In this document: piece after piece, positions 17,311 through 27,532 of the stretch
Layout: each line of letters starts with the position of its first letter
Position numbering within the stretch: the first letter of the stretch is position 1
From: Burkholderiales bacterium
GTDB lineage: Bacteria > Pseudomonadota > Gammaproteobacteria > Burkholderiales > SG8-39
Assembly (NCBI GenBank): GCA_020848075.1
Contig: JADLAV010000020.1
Coordinates: forward strand, 62,001 to 126,000
Direction: 5' to 3'
DNA: 64,000 nt
Notes under the pieces: generated by a model
Databases searched by the model: none
Told to the model about the DNA's origin: nothing
The model's input: the letters and a program-made list of their open reading frames with translations, nothing else
Translations under genes and position numbers: made by a program

Positions 17311-19770
17311 TCAGCTCGCCATGCCCGGCGGCGGTGCGGCACGCGCAAAGAGCGAAAGCACGCGCGCGGCCGCTGCCTTCGGCGAGAGCCGCTGCCTCGG
17401 GCTCGCGGCGAGCACGGGACCGACGCACGCCGGGCAGCCGGTCTTGCAGCCGCAGCCGGACACGAGATCGGCCGCCCGCGCGACGACCTCGGCGCGCAGC
17501 GCGTGCAGCGGTGCGGCAAGCCCGATGCCGCCGGGATAGTTGTCGTAGAGAAACACGGCGGGGCGAAACGGCTGCCGCGCGCTCGCCACGTCGAGCGCGA
17601 CGCCGTCCGACATGCGGGCTGCGCCGCGCCCGTCCGGACCGACGACGGCCGACCAGGCCCCGCTGCCGTCGCCCACGGCACGGCCGATGTCGCGGAGCTC
17701 GGCGAGCGAGAGGAGCGCGGCAATGTGATGCAGAGCATAGGCCGCGCCGAGGAACCCGTCGAGCGCCTCGTAGCGGCTGGCGAACGCGTCGTCGAGCGCC
17801 CGCGGATCGAGCTCCCACCACACCGCGGTGGTGTGCATTTCCTGATCGGGCAGGCTGACGTTGCCGTAGCCGACGTTCTCGTGCGTGTAGTAGCGGATCT
17901 TCTTGTAGCCGGCGACGCGCCGCACGACGTGCACCTCGCCGTGCGCGCAACGCGCGGCCGCGGCCGTGTCGTGCTCGAACTCGTCCAGGATCTTGAGCTT
18001 CGTGTAGTCGATCGCGTCGGTGTAGTAGTCCGCGCGAGTCGTCCGAACGTAGGCCTTGCGGCCGACCCAGTCGAGCTTCTCGACCTGCCGCGGCGAGGAC
18101 TGCACCATGTAGATCGCCCCTTCGTAGAGCGTGAGCGCCGCGCTCGAGTAGTCGACCTCGGCGATGACGCTCTTGCGCCCGTCGGTGACGTCGATCACCA
18201 CGAAGTTGCCCTCGGCGACGGAGCGCAGGCTGACGGCGTTCGCCGGGTAGCTGTCGGCGATCCAGTGCCAGAGCTCACCCTCGCGATGCAGCACGCCCTG
18301 CTCGCCGAGATAGCCGAGCGCGGCGCCTAGGTCCTCGTTGCCGAAGCGGTCGCCGGTCCGGAAAGGCAGCTCGAAGGCGGCGCACCGGATGTGATCCATG
18401 AGGATCAGTAGCTGGTCCGGATCGATGCGGGCATGCTCCGGGCTCGCGCCGAGGAAGAACTCGGGGTGATGCGCGATGTACTGGTCGAGCAGGTTCGAGG
18501 AGGCGACCAGGACGCCGAGCGCGGTGCGCTGGCGCCTGCCGGCGCGTCCGAACCGCTGCAGCGCACCGGCGATCGAGCCGGGATACCCGTTCAGCACGCA
18601 CACGTCGAGCGCGCCGATGTCCACGCCGAGCTCGAGCGCCGAGGTCGACACCACGCAATCGAGCGCGCCGGCGCGGAGCTTCCTTTCCTGGTCGCGGCGC
18701 TCGGTCGGGAGATAGCCGCCGCGATAGGCGGCGATCCGCGGCGGCTTGCGTGGATCGGCGTCGAACGCGTCCTTGAGGTACTTGGTCAGCACCTCGACCT
18801 CGAGCCGGGTGTTGGCGAACACGATCGTCTTGAGGCCGAGCTTGACGGCGAGCCGCGCGATGCGCGTCGACTGCGATCGCGCCGAGGCGCGCAACCCCAG
18901 GTCCGGATCGAGCACCGGCGGGTTCCAGACCATGAGCACCTTCCTGCCCTGGGGCGCGCCGGATTCGGACACCGTCGCGACCGGCTCGCCGAGGAGCCGC
19001 TCGGCGAGCTCGCCGGGGTTGGCGATGGTCGCCGAGCACAGGATGAACGTGGGACGGCTCTCGTAGAACGCGCAGATCCGGTGCAGGCGCCGGATCACGT
19101 TCGCCATGTGCGCGCCGAACACCCCGCGGTAGGTGTGCAGCTCGTCGATCACCACGTAGCGGAGGTTCTCGAAGAACTGCGCCCACTTCGTGTGGTGGGG
19201 CAGGATGCCGGTGTGGAGCATGTCGGGATTCGAGACCACGATGTCGCCGTGCGTGCGCACGGCGCGCCGCGCATCCCCCGGCGTGTCGCCATCGAACGTG
19301 CAGGCGCGCACCGCAAGACCGCCGGCGGCGTTCAGCTCGAGGATCTCGGCGACCTGGTCCTGCGACAGGGCCTTGGTGGGGAAGAGGTAGAGCGCCTTCG
19401 CCTCGCCCCGCAGCGCGGCGTCGAGCACCGGCAGGTTGTAGCAGAGGGTCTTGCCCGAGGAGGTCGGCGTGACGACCACGGTGTGCCGGCCGGCCGCAAC
19501 GTGCTCCCATGCTTCGCGCTGATGCGAGTAGAGCCGGGTCACGCCGCGCGCCGCGAGCGCGGCGACGAGCCGCGCGTCGAGCGCGTCGGGGAACGGCGCG
19601 AAGCGGGCTGTGCGCTCCGGGAGCACGAGCTCACCGGCGATGCGATCGCGGTGCCCGCGCGCGAGAAGCTCGATCAACGACTCGGTTGAGTGTCCGTCCG
19701 CGCGCGCGCGCGGGTGCGCTGCCGGCTCGTGGCGGGCGAGCCCGATCGGTCCCTCCAGGAATCCCTCCAT
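17311..19770 (-). CDS. DEAD/DEAH-box helicase of the YprA/MrfA family
   Basis: Superfamily 2 helicase, 819 residues. Motif I TPTSSGKT (101-108), motif Ia FPTKALSQDQ, motif II DELH (209-212), motif III CSATIANP, motif IV VFANTR, motif V STSALELGVDIG and motif VI QRFGRAGRRQ are all present. A C-terminal DUF1998-type region contains the four-cysteine cluster CGCKTGCPAC (Cys773, 775, 779, 782), as in MrfA, which uses it as a metal site. Start ATG at 19770 gives a full-length protein. It forms an operon with the downstream exonuclease; by analogy the pair should excise bulky or cross-link-type DNA adducts. Confidence 0.88.
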   Translation of the reverse strand: MEGFLEGPIGLARHEPAAHPRARADGHSTESLIELLARGHRDRIAGELVLPERTARFAPFPDALDARLVAALAARGVTRLYSHQREAWEHVAAGRHTVVVTPTSSGKTLCYNLPVLDAALRGEAKALYLFPTKALSQDQVAEILELNAAGGLAVRACTFDGDTPGDARRAVRTHGDIVVSNPDMLHTGILPHHTKWAQFFENLRYVVIDELHTYRGVFGAHMANVIRRLHRICAFYESRPTFILCSATIANPGELAERLLGEPVATVSESGAPQGRKVLMVWNPPVLDPDLGLRASARSQSTRIARLAVKLGLKTIVFANTRLEVEVLTKYLKDAFDADPRKPPRIAAYRGGYLPTERRDQERKLRAGALDCVVSTSALELGVDIGALDVCVLNGYPGSIAGALQRFGRAGRRQRTALGVLVASSNLLDQYIAHHPEFFLGASPEHARIDPDQLLILMDHIRCAAFELPFRTGDRFGNEDLGAALGYLGEQGVLHREGELWHWIADSYPANAVSLRSVAEGNFVVIDVTDGRKSVIAEVDYSSAALTLYEGAIYMVQSSPRQVEKLDWVGRKAYVRTTRADYYTDAIDYTKLKILDEFEHDTAAAARCAHGEVHVVRRVAGYKKIRYYTHENVGYGNVSLPDQEMHTTAVWWELDPRALDDAFASRYEALDGFLGAAYALHHIAALLSLAELRDIGRAVGDGSGAWSAVVGPDGRGAARMSDGVALDVASARQPFRPAVFLYDNYPGGIGLAAPLHALRAEVVARAADLVSGCGCKTGCPACVGPVLAASPRQRLSPKAAAARVLSLFARAAPPPGMAS

Positions 19771-19808
19771 TCGTCCCCCTGTAGCTTTGGGAAAGTCTCA
19801 AGAACCTC

Positions 19809-19884
19809 GTCATTCCCGCGAAAGCGGGAATCCAGCTCGAGCTCATTCAACGACCTACTGGATCCCCGCCTTCGCGGGGGTGAC
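19809..19884. repeat. Paired 27-bp inverted palindromic repeat
   Basis: Two 27-bp arms (19809-19835 and 19858-19884) are inverted relative to each other and differ at about four positions; each arm is itself a hairpin (ATTCCCGC-GAAA-GCGGGAAT at 19812-19831; CCCCGC-CTTC-GCGGGG at 19864-19879). This is the common proteobacterial intergenic repeat whose translation gives a SWIPAFAGMT-like peptide. It sits in the 443-bp gap (19771-20213) between the divergent helicase and hsp20 genes; I see no gene in that gap. Confidence 0.8.
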
Positions 19885-20213
19885 TCAATCAGAGGTTCCT
19901 TGGCGCGAAGATGCGGCAGCAAGTGGCTCACCGCGTGAGCTTGTCCGAGCGGCTCACCGGTGGATGACCCGTCGAGCTGCCCTCGGGCATGGCACGATCG
20001 GACCCAGACGAGATCCGGTGTCCCCGAGGCGGCCTGACGCGCCGTCCGGCGGCAGGCGCTGGCGGAGACCCTCAAATCCCGTTTGGTTACAAATAGCTAG
20101 CCTCGGGGCTTGATTGCCGGGGATCGAGGACCATTTACGGTCTGTCCAATGCGAACCCGGAGCAGCGCGGATCATCGCTGCGCCCGGACCGCCCGCGAGC
20201 CATCAGGGACGAC

Positions 20214-20627
20214 ATGACGACGAGAAACCCGCGCAGCTGGATGTGGGCGGAAGCCCTCCAGATGCTTGACGAAGCCGATCGCCTGCAGCGCCGCTTCTTC
20301 ACCGAAGTGGGCGCACGGGAGCGCCACGCGCCAAGCTGGGAGCCGCCCGTGGACGTGTTCTCCGATGGCGATGACGTGTGGCTCTTTTTCGCCGTCCCAG
20401 GCGTGAGCGCGGACGAGATGGAGGTGCTGGTGGACGAGGCCGGCGCGCTCATCGTCCGTGGCGAGCGGCGGCTGCCGCTCCCGGCGCGGTCCGGCAGCAT
20501 TCGTCGCCTCGAGATTCCCTACGGCCGGTTCGAGCGCCGCGTGTCGCTTCCTTCCGGCCGGTTCGAACTGTTCGCGCGACAGGTCGACCACGGCTGCCTC
20601 GTGCTGGGGCTGCGCCGCATCGCATGA
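20214..20627 (+). CDS. Hsp20/alpha-crystallin family small heat shock protein
   Basis: ATP-independent holdase chaperone, 137 residues. The alpha-crystallin domain runs from about residue 40 to the end: PPVDVFSDGDDVWLFFAVPG, a beta hairpin around EVLVDEAGALIVRGERR, and the RFERRVSLPSG strand. The usual C-terminal IXI motif is not obvious; the chain stops at LGLRRIA. The stop codon overlaps the lon start (ATGA at 20624-20627), so chaperone and protease are translationally coupled, a logical proteostasis unit. Confidence 0.88.
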   Translation: MTTRNPRSWMWAEALQMLDEADRLQRRFFTEVGARERHAPSWEPPVDVFSDGDDVWLFFAVPGVSADEMEVLVDEAGALIVRGERRLPLPARSGSIRRLEIPYGRFERRVSLPSGRFELFARQVDHGCLVLGLRRIA

Positions 20628-23080
20628 GAGACCGAGACACCATGAACCTCGACCAGAACAGCGTCCCCGAGACGGCGAACGCCCCCGTCGCGACGACCGG
20701 TGCGCCGCGAGCGCCCGAGATTCCGCTTCCCGAGGACGCGCTCGTGCTCGTCCCGGTGCGCAATCTCGTCCTCTTCCCCGGCATGATCCTCCCGGTCACC
20801 ATCGGGCGGGAGATGTCGGTGGCAGCCGCGCAGTACGCCGTCAAGAACGACCGCCCGGTCGGGCTCATCCTGCAGCGCGATCCCGCGGTCGATGTCCCCC
20901 GGCCGCAAGACCTGCACGCGGTCGGAACGGTGGCTCAGATCCTCCGCTACGTGACGACGCCCGACGGCACGCATCACATCGTCTGCCAGGGCCAGGAGCG
21001 CTACCGGATCCGGGAGATCCTGGGCGGGCACCCGTTCCTGGTCGCGAGGGTCGAACGGCACCGCGAAGAGGAGGAGGTGACGAAGGAGCTCGAGGCCCAG
21101 CTCTTCCAGCTCCGCGAGCGCGCCGGCGAGGCGCTCGAGCTCCTGCCGCAGACGCCGCAGGAGCTCGTCCACGCGGTGAAGGGTTTCAAGTCGCCCGGTC
21201 CGCTCGCCGACCTCGTCGCCGGGTTCATGGACATCACGCCCGCCGAGAAGCAGGCGGTGCTCGAGACGCTCGACGTGCCGGCGCGGGTGAACAACGTGCT
21301 CGGCCTCCTCGCCCACCGCATCGAGGTGCTCAAGCTCTCGCGCGAGATCGACGAGCGCACCAAGGCGACCATGGACGAGCGCCAGCGCGAGTACGTCCTG
21401 CGCGAGCAGATGCGCCAGATCCAGAAGGAGCTCGGCGAGGGCGAAGGCGCCGGCAAGGAGCTCACCGAGCTCGCCGGGGCGATCGAGCAGGCCGGCATGC
21501 CGGAGGACGTGGCGGCGCATGCCAAGAAGGAGCTGAAGCGGCTCGAGCGCATGCCCGAGGCGTCCGCCGAATACTCGATGGCGCGCACCTACCTCGACTG
21601 GCTGATCGAGCTGCCGTGGTCGAAGACCTCCGACACGCCGATCGACATCGCCCAGGCGCGGCGCATCCTCGACGAGGACCACTTCGGCCTGGACAAGGTG
21701 AAGCGACGCATCCTCGAGTTCCTCGCGGTGCGCAAGCTGAACCCCGAAGGACACGGCCCGATCCTGTGCTTCGTCGGTCCGCCCGGGGTGGGCAAGACCT
21801 CGCTCGGCCAGAGCATCGCGCGTGCGCTCGGCCGCAAGTTCGTCCGGGTCGCGCTGGGCGGCGTGCACGACGAGGCGGAGATCCGCGGCCACCGGCGCAC
21901 GTACATCGGGGCCCTGCCGGGCAACATCATCCAGAGCATCAAGAAGGCCGGCTCGCGCGACTGCGTGATGATGCTGGACGAGATCGACAAGGTGGGCGCG
22001 AGCGTGCACCACGGCGACCCGTCGTCGGCGCTCCTCGAGGTGCTCGATCCGGAGCAGAACAAGGCGTTCCGCGACAACTATCTCGGCGTCACGTTCGATC
22101 TCTCGCGGATCCTGTTCATCACCACCGCGAACATGCTGGACACGATCCCCGGTCCGCTGCGCGACCGGATGGAGATCATCCCGCTGCCGGGCTACACGGA
22201 AGAGGAGAAGCTCGAGATCGCGAAGCGCTACCTGGTGCGCCGGCAGCTCGCAGCGAACGGGCTCGCGCCGGATCAGGCGGAGCTCACCGACGCCGCGCTG
22301 AAGAGCATCGTCCGCGACTACACGCGTGAGGCGGGCGTGCGCAATCTCGAGCGGGAGATCGGGTCGGCGCTGCGCAACGTCGCGGCGCGGATCGCCGAGG
22401 GCACCGCGGCGGCGGCGCGCATCGACGCGCCCGACCTCGCAGCCATCCTCGGTCCGGCCAGGTTCGAGGCCGAAGCGGCGCTGCGCACCGCGCTGCCCGG
22501 CGTTGCGACCGGACTCGCCTGGACGCCGGTCGGCGGCGACATCCTCTTCGTCGAGGCGAGCCGCACGTCAGGCGCCGGCAAGCTCATCCTCACCGGCCAG
22601 CTCGGCGACGTCATGAAGGAGAGCGCGCAGGCTGCGCTCACCCTGGTGAAATCGCGCGCGCCATCGCTCGCCATCGCGGACAATTTCGACAAATCCGACA
22701 TCCACGTCCACGTGCCGGCCGGCGCCATTCCGAAGGACGGCCCGAGCGCCGGAGTCGCGATGTTCATGGCGCTCGCTTCGTTGCTCACCGGGCGCACGGT
22801 GCGGAGCGACACCGCGATGACCGGCGAGATCAGCCTCCGCGGCCTGGTTCTGCCGGTCGGCGGCATCAAGGAGAAGGTGCTGGCGGCGATGCGGGCGGGC
22901 ATCGCGACGGTCATGCTGCCGGCGCGCAATCGCAAGGATCTGGCGGACGTGCCCGAGGCAGCGCGAACCGGGCTGCAGTTCGTCTGGCTGGAGACCGTCG
23001 ACGACGCAGTCCGGCATGCGCTCGCGCAGGCCGAACCAACGGCGCGGCCCGAGAACGCGAGCGTCGCCGAAAGCACATGA
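20624..23080 (+). CDS. lon: ATP-dependent Lon protease
   Basis: Cytosolic AAA+ serine protease, 818 residues from the ATG overlapping hsp20; an ATG at 20642 would remove six residues. The N-terminal substrate domain begins [15 protein letters not shown]; Walker A GPPGVGKT is near residue 385, Walker B MLDEIDK follows, and the protease domain has PKDGPSAG with the catalytic Ser near 708 and [10 protein letters not shown] with Lys near 750 (Ser-Lys dyad). Length is normal for bacterial LonA. Coupling to Hsp20 rather than to clpX suggests this may be an additional, stress-linked Lon copy (inference). Confidence 0.95.
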   Translation: MRDRDTMNLDQNSVPETANAPVATTGAPRAPEIPLPEDALVLVPVRNLVLFPGMILPVTIGREMSVAAAQYAVKNDRPVGLILQRDPAVDVPRPQDLHAVGTVAQILRYVTTPDGTHHIVCQGQERYRIREILGGHPFLVARVERHREEEEVTKELEAQLFQLRERAGEALELLPQTPQELVHAVKGFKSPGPLADLVAGFMDITPAEKQAVLETLDVPARVNNVLGLLAHRIEVLKLSREIDERTKATMDERQREYVLREQMRQIQKELGEGEGAGKELTELAGAIEQAGMPEDVAAHAKKELKRLERMPEASAEYSMARTYLDWLIELPWSKTSDTPIDIAQARRILDEDHFGLDKVKRRILEFLAVRKLNPEGHGPILCFVGPPGVGKTSLGQSIARALGRKFVRVALGGVHDEAEIRGHRRTYIGALPGNIIQSIKKAGSRDCVMMLDEIDKVGASVHHGDPSSALLEVLDPEQNKAFRDNYLGVTFDLSRILFITTANMLDTIPGPLRDRMEIIPLPGYTEEEKLEIAKRYLVRRQLAANGLAPDQAELTDAALKSIVRDYTREAGVRNLEREIGSALRNVAARIAEGTAAAARIDAPDLAAILGPARFEAEAALRTALPGVATGLAWTPVGGDILFVEASRTSGAGKLILTGQLGDVMKESAQAALTLVKSRAPSLAIADNFDKSDIHVHVPAGAIPKDGPSAGVAMFMALASLLTGRTVRSDTAMTGEISLRGLVLPVGGIKEKVLAAMRAGIATVMLPARNRKDLADVPEAARTGLQFVWLETVDDAVRHALAQAEPTARPENASVAEST

Positions 23081-23111
23081 ACGCGCCATCATCGAATCGA
23101 GGACGAACGGC

Positions 23112-23561
23112 ATGGGACTGGGGGAGATCTGCAATCGGGTCGTCGTCGTGACGACCCGGAACACCGGCGTCGGCGAGGCGGCGCGCCTCATGCGCGAGCA
23201 CCATGTCGGCAGCCTGGTCATCGTGGACGAGACGGCGCTCGGGCGAAAGCCGGTAGGCATCGTGACGGATCGGGACATCGTGATCGAGGTCGTCGCCGCC
23301 GGGGTCGCGCCGGCGGCGGTGACGGTCGGGGAGATCATGGGACCCACGCTCGCCACGGCCCGGGAGACCGACGAGCCCTGGGACACGATCAAGCGGATGC
23401 GCGCGAAGGGGGTGCGGCGGATGCCCGTGGTGAACGGCGACGGAGTCCTCGTCGGCATCGTCACCGTGGACGACCTGGTCGAGACGATCGCCGAGCAGCT
23501 CGACGGGCTCGTGCGAGTGATCGGTCAGGAGCAGGCGCGGGAGGCGCGCACGCGCAGGTAG
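23112..23561 (+). CDS. Two-CBS-domain protein
   Basis: Small soluble protein of 149 residues made almost entirely of a CBS (Bateman) pair. First repeat: GEICNRVVVVTTRNTGVGEA to GIVTDRDIVIEV; second: VGEIMGPTLATARETDEPWD to VGIVTVDDLVETIAEQ. Such pairs bind adenine nucleotides or similar ligands. The GIVTDRDIV and PVV patterns are those of stress-associated stand-alone CBS proteins. It follows lon by 31 bp and precedes polX by 15 bp. Its partner or ligand cannot be deduced. Confidence 0.88.
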   Translation: MGLGEICNRVVVVTTRNTGVGEAARLMREHHVGSLVIVDETALGRKPVGIVTDRDIVIEVVAAGVAPAAVTVGEIMGPTLATARETDEPWDTIKRMRAKGVRRMPVVNGDGVLVGIVTVDDLVETIAEQLDGLVRVIGQEQAREARTRR

Positions 23562-23576
23562 CGGTGGCGCGCCCGC

Positions 23577-25394
23577 ATGGCCGTCCACAACGCCGACATC
23601 GCCCGCGTGTTCGAGGAGATCGCCGATCTGCTCGAGATCCAGGAGGCGAACCCGTTTCGCGTGCGCGCGTATCGCAACGCCGCGCGCACGGTCGGCGATC
23701 TGCGCATCGATCTCGCGCAGACGCTCGCCGAGGGCAAGCCGCTGCCCAAGCTTCCCGGCATCGGCGCGGACCTGGCCAGCAAGATCCGCGAGATCGCGGA
23801 GACCGGCACCACGGCGCTCGTCGAGCGCCTGCACAAGGAGTTGCCGCCGGCCATCACGGCGCTGCTGCGCATCCCCGGGCTGGGACCGAAGCGCGTGAGG
23901 GCGCTCCACCGCGAGCTCGACATCCGGACGATCGAGCAGCTCGCGCAGGCCGCGCGCGAGGGCCGCATCAGCAAGCTCGCCGGATTCGGTGCCAAGACCG
24001 AGTCGGGCATCCTCGAGGCGGCCGAGGCGCACCTCACCAAGAAGCAGCGCTTCAAGCTCGCGGTGGCTGCCCAGTACGCCGAGGCGCTGGCGGCGTACCT
24101 GGCCGCGACGAAGGGCGCCGGCGAGGTCGTGGTCTGCGGCAGCTTCCGCCGCATGAAGGAGACGGTCGGCGACCTCGATGTCCTCGTCACCTCCGCCGCG
24201 CCCGCAGCGGTCATGAGGCGCTTCGCGAAGTATCCGGAGGTGAAGGAGATGCTGGCGAGCGGCGAGACGCGCGCGAGCGCGCTCCTCGCCGGCGGCCTGC
24301 AGGTCGACGTCCGGGTCGTGCCCAAGGAGAGCTTCGGCTCGGCGCTGCACTACTTCACGGGTTCGAAGGCGCACAACATCGCCATCCGCCGCCTGGGACA
24401 GGCGCAAGGACTCAAGATCAACGAGTACGGCGTCTTCAAGGCCGGCAAGGGTGGCGCCGAGCGGCGCGTTGCCGGCGACACCGAGGCGTCGGTCTTCAAG
24501 GCGGTGGGGCTGCCGTTCATCGCGCCGGAGCTGCGCGAGGATTCCGGCGAGATCGAGGCCGCGCGCCGCGGAGAGCTGCCGCAGCTCATCGAGCTCAGCG
24601 ATCTGCGCGGCGACCTCCACGCGCACACGAAGGCCACCGACGGGAAGAACGCGCTGAAGGAAATGGCGCTCGCCGCCAAGGCCGCCGGGCTCGCGTACCT
24701 CGCGATCACGGAGCACTCGCGGCGCTTGACCGTGGCGCACGGGCTCGACCCCCGGCGCCTCGCCCGGCAGATCGACGAGATCGAGCGGCTGAACGGTGAG
24801 CTCGCGGGCATCACGCTGCTGAAGGGCATCGAGGTGGATATCCTCGAGGACGGCACGCTCGATCTGCCCGACGCGATCCTCGCCAAGCTCGACCTGGTGG
24901 TGGGCGCGGTGCACAGCAAGTTTAACCTGCCGCGCGCGCAGCAGACCGAGCGCATCCTGGCGGCCATGGACTCGACCTTCTTCTCGATCCTCGCCCACCC
25001 GAGCGGTCGGCTGATCGGTGCGCGCGAGGCCTACGACGTCGACATGCTGAAGATCGTGCGCAAGGCCAAGGCACGCGGGATCGCCCTCGAGTTGAACGCC
25101 CATCCGGAGCGCCTGGACCTCACCGACGTCAACTGCCGGATGGCGAAAGAGGAGGGCGCGCTCGTCGCGATCAGCTCGGACGCCCACAGCGTCCACGATT
25201 TCGACAACCTGCGGTTCGGCATCGGCCAAGCACGCCGGGGATGGCTCGAGAAGGCCGACGTGCTGAATGCCCGGCCGCTTGCGGAGCTGCGATCCCTGCT
25301 CGCACGCCGGACTGGCGCCAAGGCGGGCAGCGCGTCGAGACCGCCGCGCGGGGCGGCGAAAGCGCCGGTCCGCCGGGCGGACCGTGCGCGGTAG
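23577..25394 (+). CDS. polX: DNA polymerase/3'-5' exonuclease PolX
   Basis: Family X repair polymerase with a C-terminal PHP nuclease domain, 605 residues. Seen: N-terminal helix-hairpin-helix repeats (KLPGIGADLASKI, RIPGLGPKRVRALH), the nucleotidyltransferase motif CGSFRRMKETVGDLDVLV (about 186-203) with catalytic GDLD, then the PHP domain with DLHAHTKATDG (about 345), AITEHS, VVGAVHS and ISSDAHS metal-binding motifs. It fills short gaps in base excision repair. The extreme C-terminus is a basic low-complexity tail. It is convergent with the next small gene, one base apart. Confidence 0.93.
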   Translation: MAVHNADIARVFEEIADLLEIQEANPFRVRAYRNAARTVGDLRIDLAQTLAEGKPLPKLPGIGADLASKIREIAETGTTALVERLHKELPPAITALLRIPGLGPKRVRALHRELDIRTIEQLAQAAREGRISKLAGFGAKTESGILEAAEAHLTKKQRFKLAVAAQYAEALAAYLAATKGAGEVVVCGSFRRMKETVGDLDVLVTSAAPAAVMRRFAKYPEVKEMLASGETRASALLAGGLQVDVRVVPKESFGSALHYFTGSKAHNIAIRRLGQAQGLKINEYGVFKAGKGGAERRVAGDTEASVFKAVGLPFIAPELREDSGEIEAARRGELPQLIELSDLRGDLHAHTKATDGKNALKEMALAAKAAGLAYLAITEHSRRLTVAHGLDPRRLARQIDEIERLNGELAGITLLKGIEVDILEDGTLDLPDAILAKLDLVVGAVHSKFNLPRAQQTERILAAMDSTFFSILAHPSGRLIGAREAYDVDMLKIVRKAKARGIALELNAHPERLDLTDVNCRMAKEEGALVAISSDAHSVHDFDNLRFGIGQARRGWLEKADVLNARPLAELRSLLARRTGAKAGSASRPPRGAAKAPVRRADRAR

Positions 25395-25395
25395 C

Positions 25396-25599
25396 TCAGC
25401 GCGCAGGCCGGCGGCCGGCGCCGGGTCGGACGGCCTCGTGCTGCGCCCATTCCTTCGCCTTGGCGATGGCGATGCGGATCGCGCGGCCCTCGTCGGAGCC
25501 CTCCGCGAGGAGCGCGTTCGCGATCTCGATGGCTTTCGCCCGGACTGCGTCCGGAAGGTTTTGCATCGAGGCGGGAAAGCGTGTTGGCGTCCAGGGCAC
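25396..25599 (-). CDS. Small YdaT-like stress protein
   Basis: A 67-residue product from a GTG at 25599, beginning VPWTPTRFPASMQNLPDAV, followed by KAIEIANALLAEG and IAIAKAKEW. This layout (PW...P.SM.NL...VR.KAI.IANA.L..G..EG.AI.IA.A.A..W) is that of short YdaT-like proteins known as general stress proteins in Bacillus; the function is unknown. An ATG at 25566 would drop the conserved N-terminus, so the GTG is preferred despite a weak ribosome binding site. It sits between polX and phaC in the stress-gene neighbourhood. The family name is from memory and should be treated as tentative. Confidence 0.65.
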   Translation of the reverse strand: MPWTPTRFPASMQNLPDAVRAKAIEIANALLAEGSDEGRAIRIAIAKAKEWAQHEAVRPGAGRRPAR

Positions 25600-25713
25600 G
25601 AGGCACTCGTCAAGATGGCCCGAGGTCAGCGTATCCCGCAGCGCGGGAGCGTGCTTGATCTGGCTCAAGTGCCCGGATTGATTATGTTTTAGCCTGCGAG
25701 AAGGAGTCCCCCA

Positions 25714-27486
25714 ATGGCGACCCGCCAGCTTCCGGTCCTGCAACGTCCCTCCGAGCGGTTTCTCGCCGAGCCCGTTCCGCTCTCCATCCATGACCGCTCG
25801 CTCCGCGCCGCGGTGGCGCGCGCGTTCCAGGGAATCTCGCCGACTGCCGGGCTCGAGGCATACGCGGACTGGCTGCTGCATCTCGCGATGTCGCCCGGCA
25901 AGCAAGCCGAGCTCGTTGCGAAGGCGTTGCGCAAGGCACATCGGTTCTCGCTCTACGCGATGGAGTCCGCGACCCGGAAAATGGAGCCGTGCATCGACCC
26001 GCTGCCGCAGGATCACCGCTTCCGGCATGCCGGGTGGCAGCACTGGCCCTTCAACCTGGTCTACCAGGCGTTCCTCCTCTCGCAGCAGTGGTGGTGGAAC
26101 GCGACCACCGACGTGAAGGGCGTGTCGCGCCATCATGAGCAGGTGGTGTCGTTCGCGGCCCGTCAAATGCTGGACGTGTTCAGCCCGTCGAATTTCGTGC
26201 CGACAAATCCGGAGGTCCTGGCGCAGACGCTCGCCACCATGGGCGCGAACCTGATGGAGGGCGCCGCCAACGCCTGGCGCGACTACATGCGCCAGGTCGC
26301 GGGCCGGCCGCCGGAGGGTGCCGAGGCGTTCCGCGTCGGGGTGGATGTCGCCGTGACCCCCGGCAAGGTGGTCCTGCGCAATCAGTTGATGGAGCTCATC
26401 CAGTATGCGCCGCAGACGGCGGAGGTCGCTGCCGAGCCGGTCTTGCTGGTGCCGTCCTGGATCATGAAGTACTACATCCTCGACCTGTCTCCGCACAACT
26501 CGCTCGTCCGCTGGCTCGTCGAGCGCGGGCACACGGTGTTCGCGATCTCGTGGAAGAATCCGGACCTGCGCGACCGCGACCTCGGGATGGACGAGTACCT
26601 GAAGAGCGGGGCGCTCGCGGCGATCGACGCCGTGCGGAAGATCGTGCCGGAGCGGGAGATCCATGCCGTGGGCTACTGTCTCGGCGGCACGCTCCTCTCG
26701 ATCGCCGCCGCGCTGCTCGCGCGGGCAGGCGAGCGGCAGCTGCAGACGGTCACGCTGCTCGCCTCGGAAGTGGATTTCGAGGAGCCCGGCGAGCTCTCGC
26801 TCTTCATCGACGAGAGCCAGCTTGCCTACCTGGAGGACCTCACTTGGGAACAGGGCTATCTCGACGGCAAGCAGATGGCCGGCGCATTCGCGCTGCTCAA
26901 CTCCAAGGACCTCATCTGGTCGAGGATGGTCCACGACTACCTGATGGGTGCGCGCCGGCCGTTCACGGACCTGATGGTGTGGAACGCGGACGCAACGCGG
27001 CTCCCGCACCGGATGCACAGCGAGTACCTGCGCCGGCTCTACCTCGACAACGACCTCACCGCCGGGCACTACTTCGTCGACGGGCGCCCGGTGGCCCTGA
27101 CCGACATCCGGGCGCCGGTCTTCGCGCTCGGCACCGAGCGCGACCACGTCTCCCCATGGCGTTCGGTGTACAAGATCCATCTTTTCACCGACACCGAGAT
27201 CACCTTCTGCCTGACGAGCGGCGGGCACAACGTCGGGGTCGTCAATCCGCCCGGGCCCGACGGCCGGACCTATCAGATTTCCACCCAGCGGGCGGAAGGG
27301 CGCTACATCGATCCCGAGACGTGGGCAGCGACCACGCCCAGGCAGGCCGGTTCGTGGTGGCCGGCATGGCAGGCATGGCTCGCGGCGCACTCGAGCGGCA
27401 AGGTCGTGCCGCCGCGAATGGGTGCACCCGAGCACGATCTCGCGCCGATCGCCGATGCGCCGGGGACCTACGTGCTGATGCAATAG
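25714..27486 (+). CDS. phaC: Polyhydroxyalkanoate synthase
   Basis: Polymerises (R)-3-hydroxyacyl-CoA into PHA at the granule surface; 590 residues. An N-terminal region ([20 protein letters not shown]) precedes the alpha/beta-hydrolase core. The lipase-like box is GYCLGG with nucleophile Cys322; the general base Asp is in DHVSPW (~477) and His505 in [20 protein letters not shown] lies just before the ATG. Length and the [13 protein letters not shown] segment fit class I. No phaA or phaB follows, but a phasin and a PHA system protein occur 15-20 kb downstream. Confidence 0.93.
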   Translation: MATRQLPVLQRPSERFLAEPVPLSIHDRSLRAAVARAFQGISPTAGLEAYADWLLHLAMSPGKQAELVAKALRKAHRFSLYAMESATRKMEPCIDPLPQDHRFRHAGWQHWPFNLVYQAFLLSQQWWWNATTDVKGVSRHHEQVVSFAARQMLDVFSPSNFVPTNPEVLAQTLATMGANLMEGAANAWRDYMRQVAGRPPEGAEAFRVGVDVAVTPGKVVLRNQLMELIQYAPQTAEVAAEPVLLVPSWIMKYYILDLSPHNSLVRWLVERGHTVFAISWKNPDLRDRDLGMDEYLKSGALAAIDAVRKIVPEREIHAVGYCLGGTLLSIAAALLARAGERQLQTVTLLASEVDFEEPGELSLFIDESQLAYLEDLTWEQGYLDGKQMAGAFALLNSKDLIWSRMVHDYLMGARRPFTDLMVWNADATRLPHRMHSEYLRRLYLDNDLTAGHYFVDGRPVALTDIRAPVFALGTERDHVSPWRSVYKIHLFTDTEITFCLTSGGHNVGVVNPPGPDGRTYQISTQRAEGRYIDPETWAATTPRQAGSWWPAWQAWLAAHSSGKVVPPRMGAPEHDLAPIADAPGTYVLMQ

Positions 27487-27532
27487 CCCGGACCGTGCTC
27501 CCCGCCGGCGTGCGGGCCGCAGCGGCGGCCGA

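Noticed and set aside
19631-19846. Small minus-strand frame beginning with SWIPAFAGMT-like peptide
   Set aside because: This is the usual translation of the intergenic palindromic repeat, not a gene.
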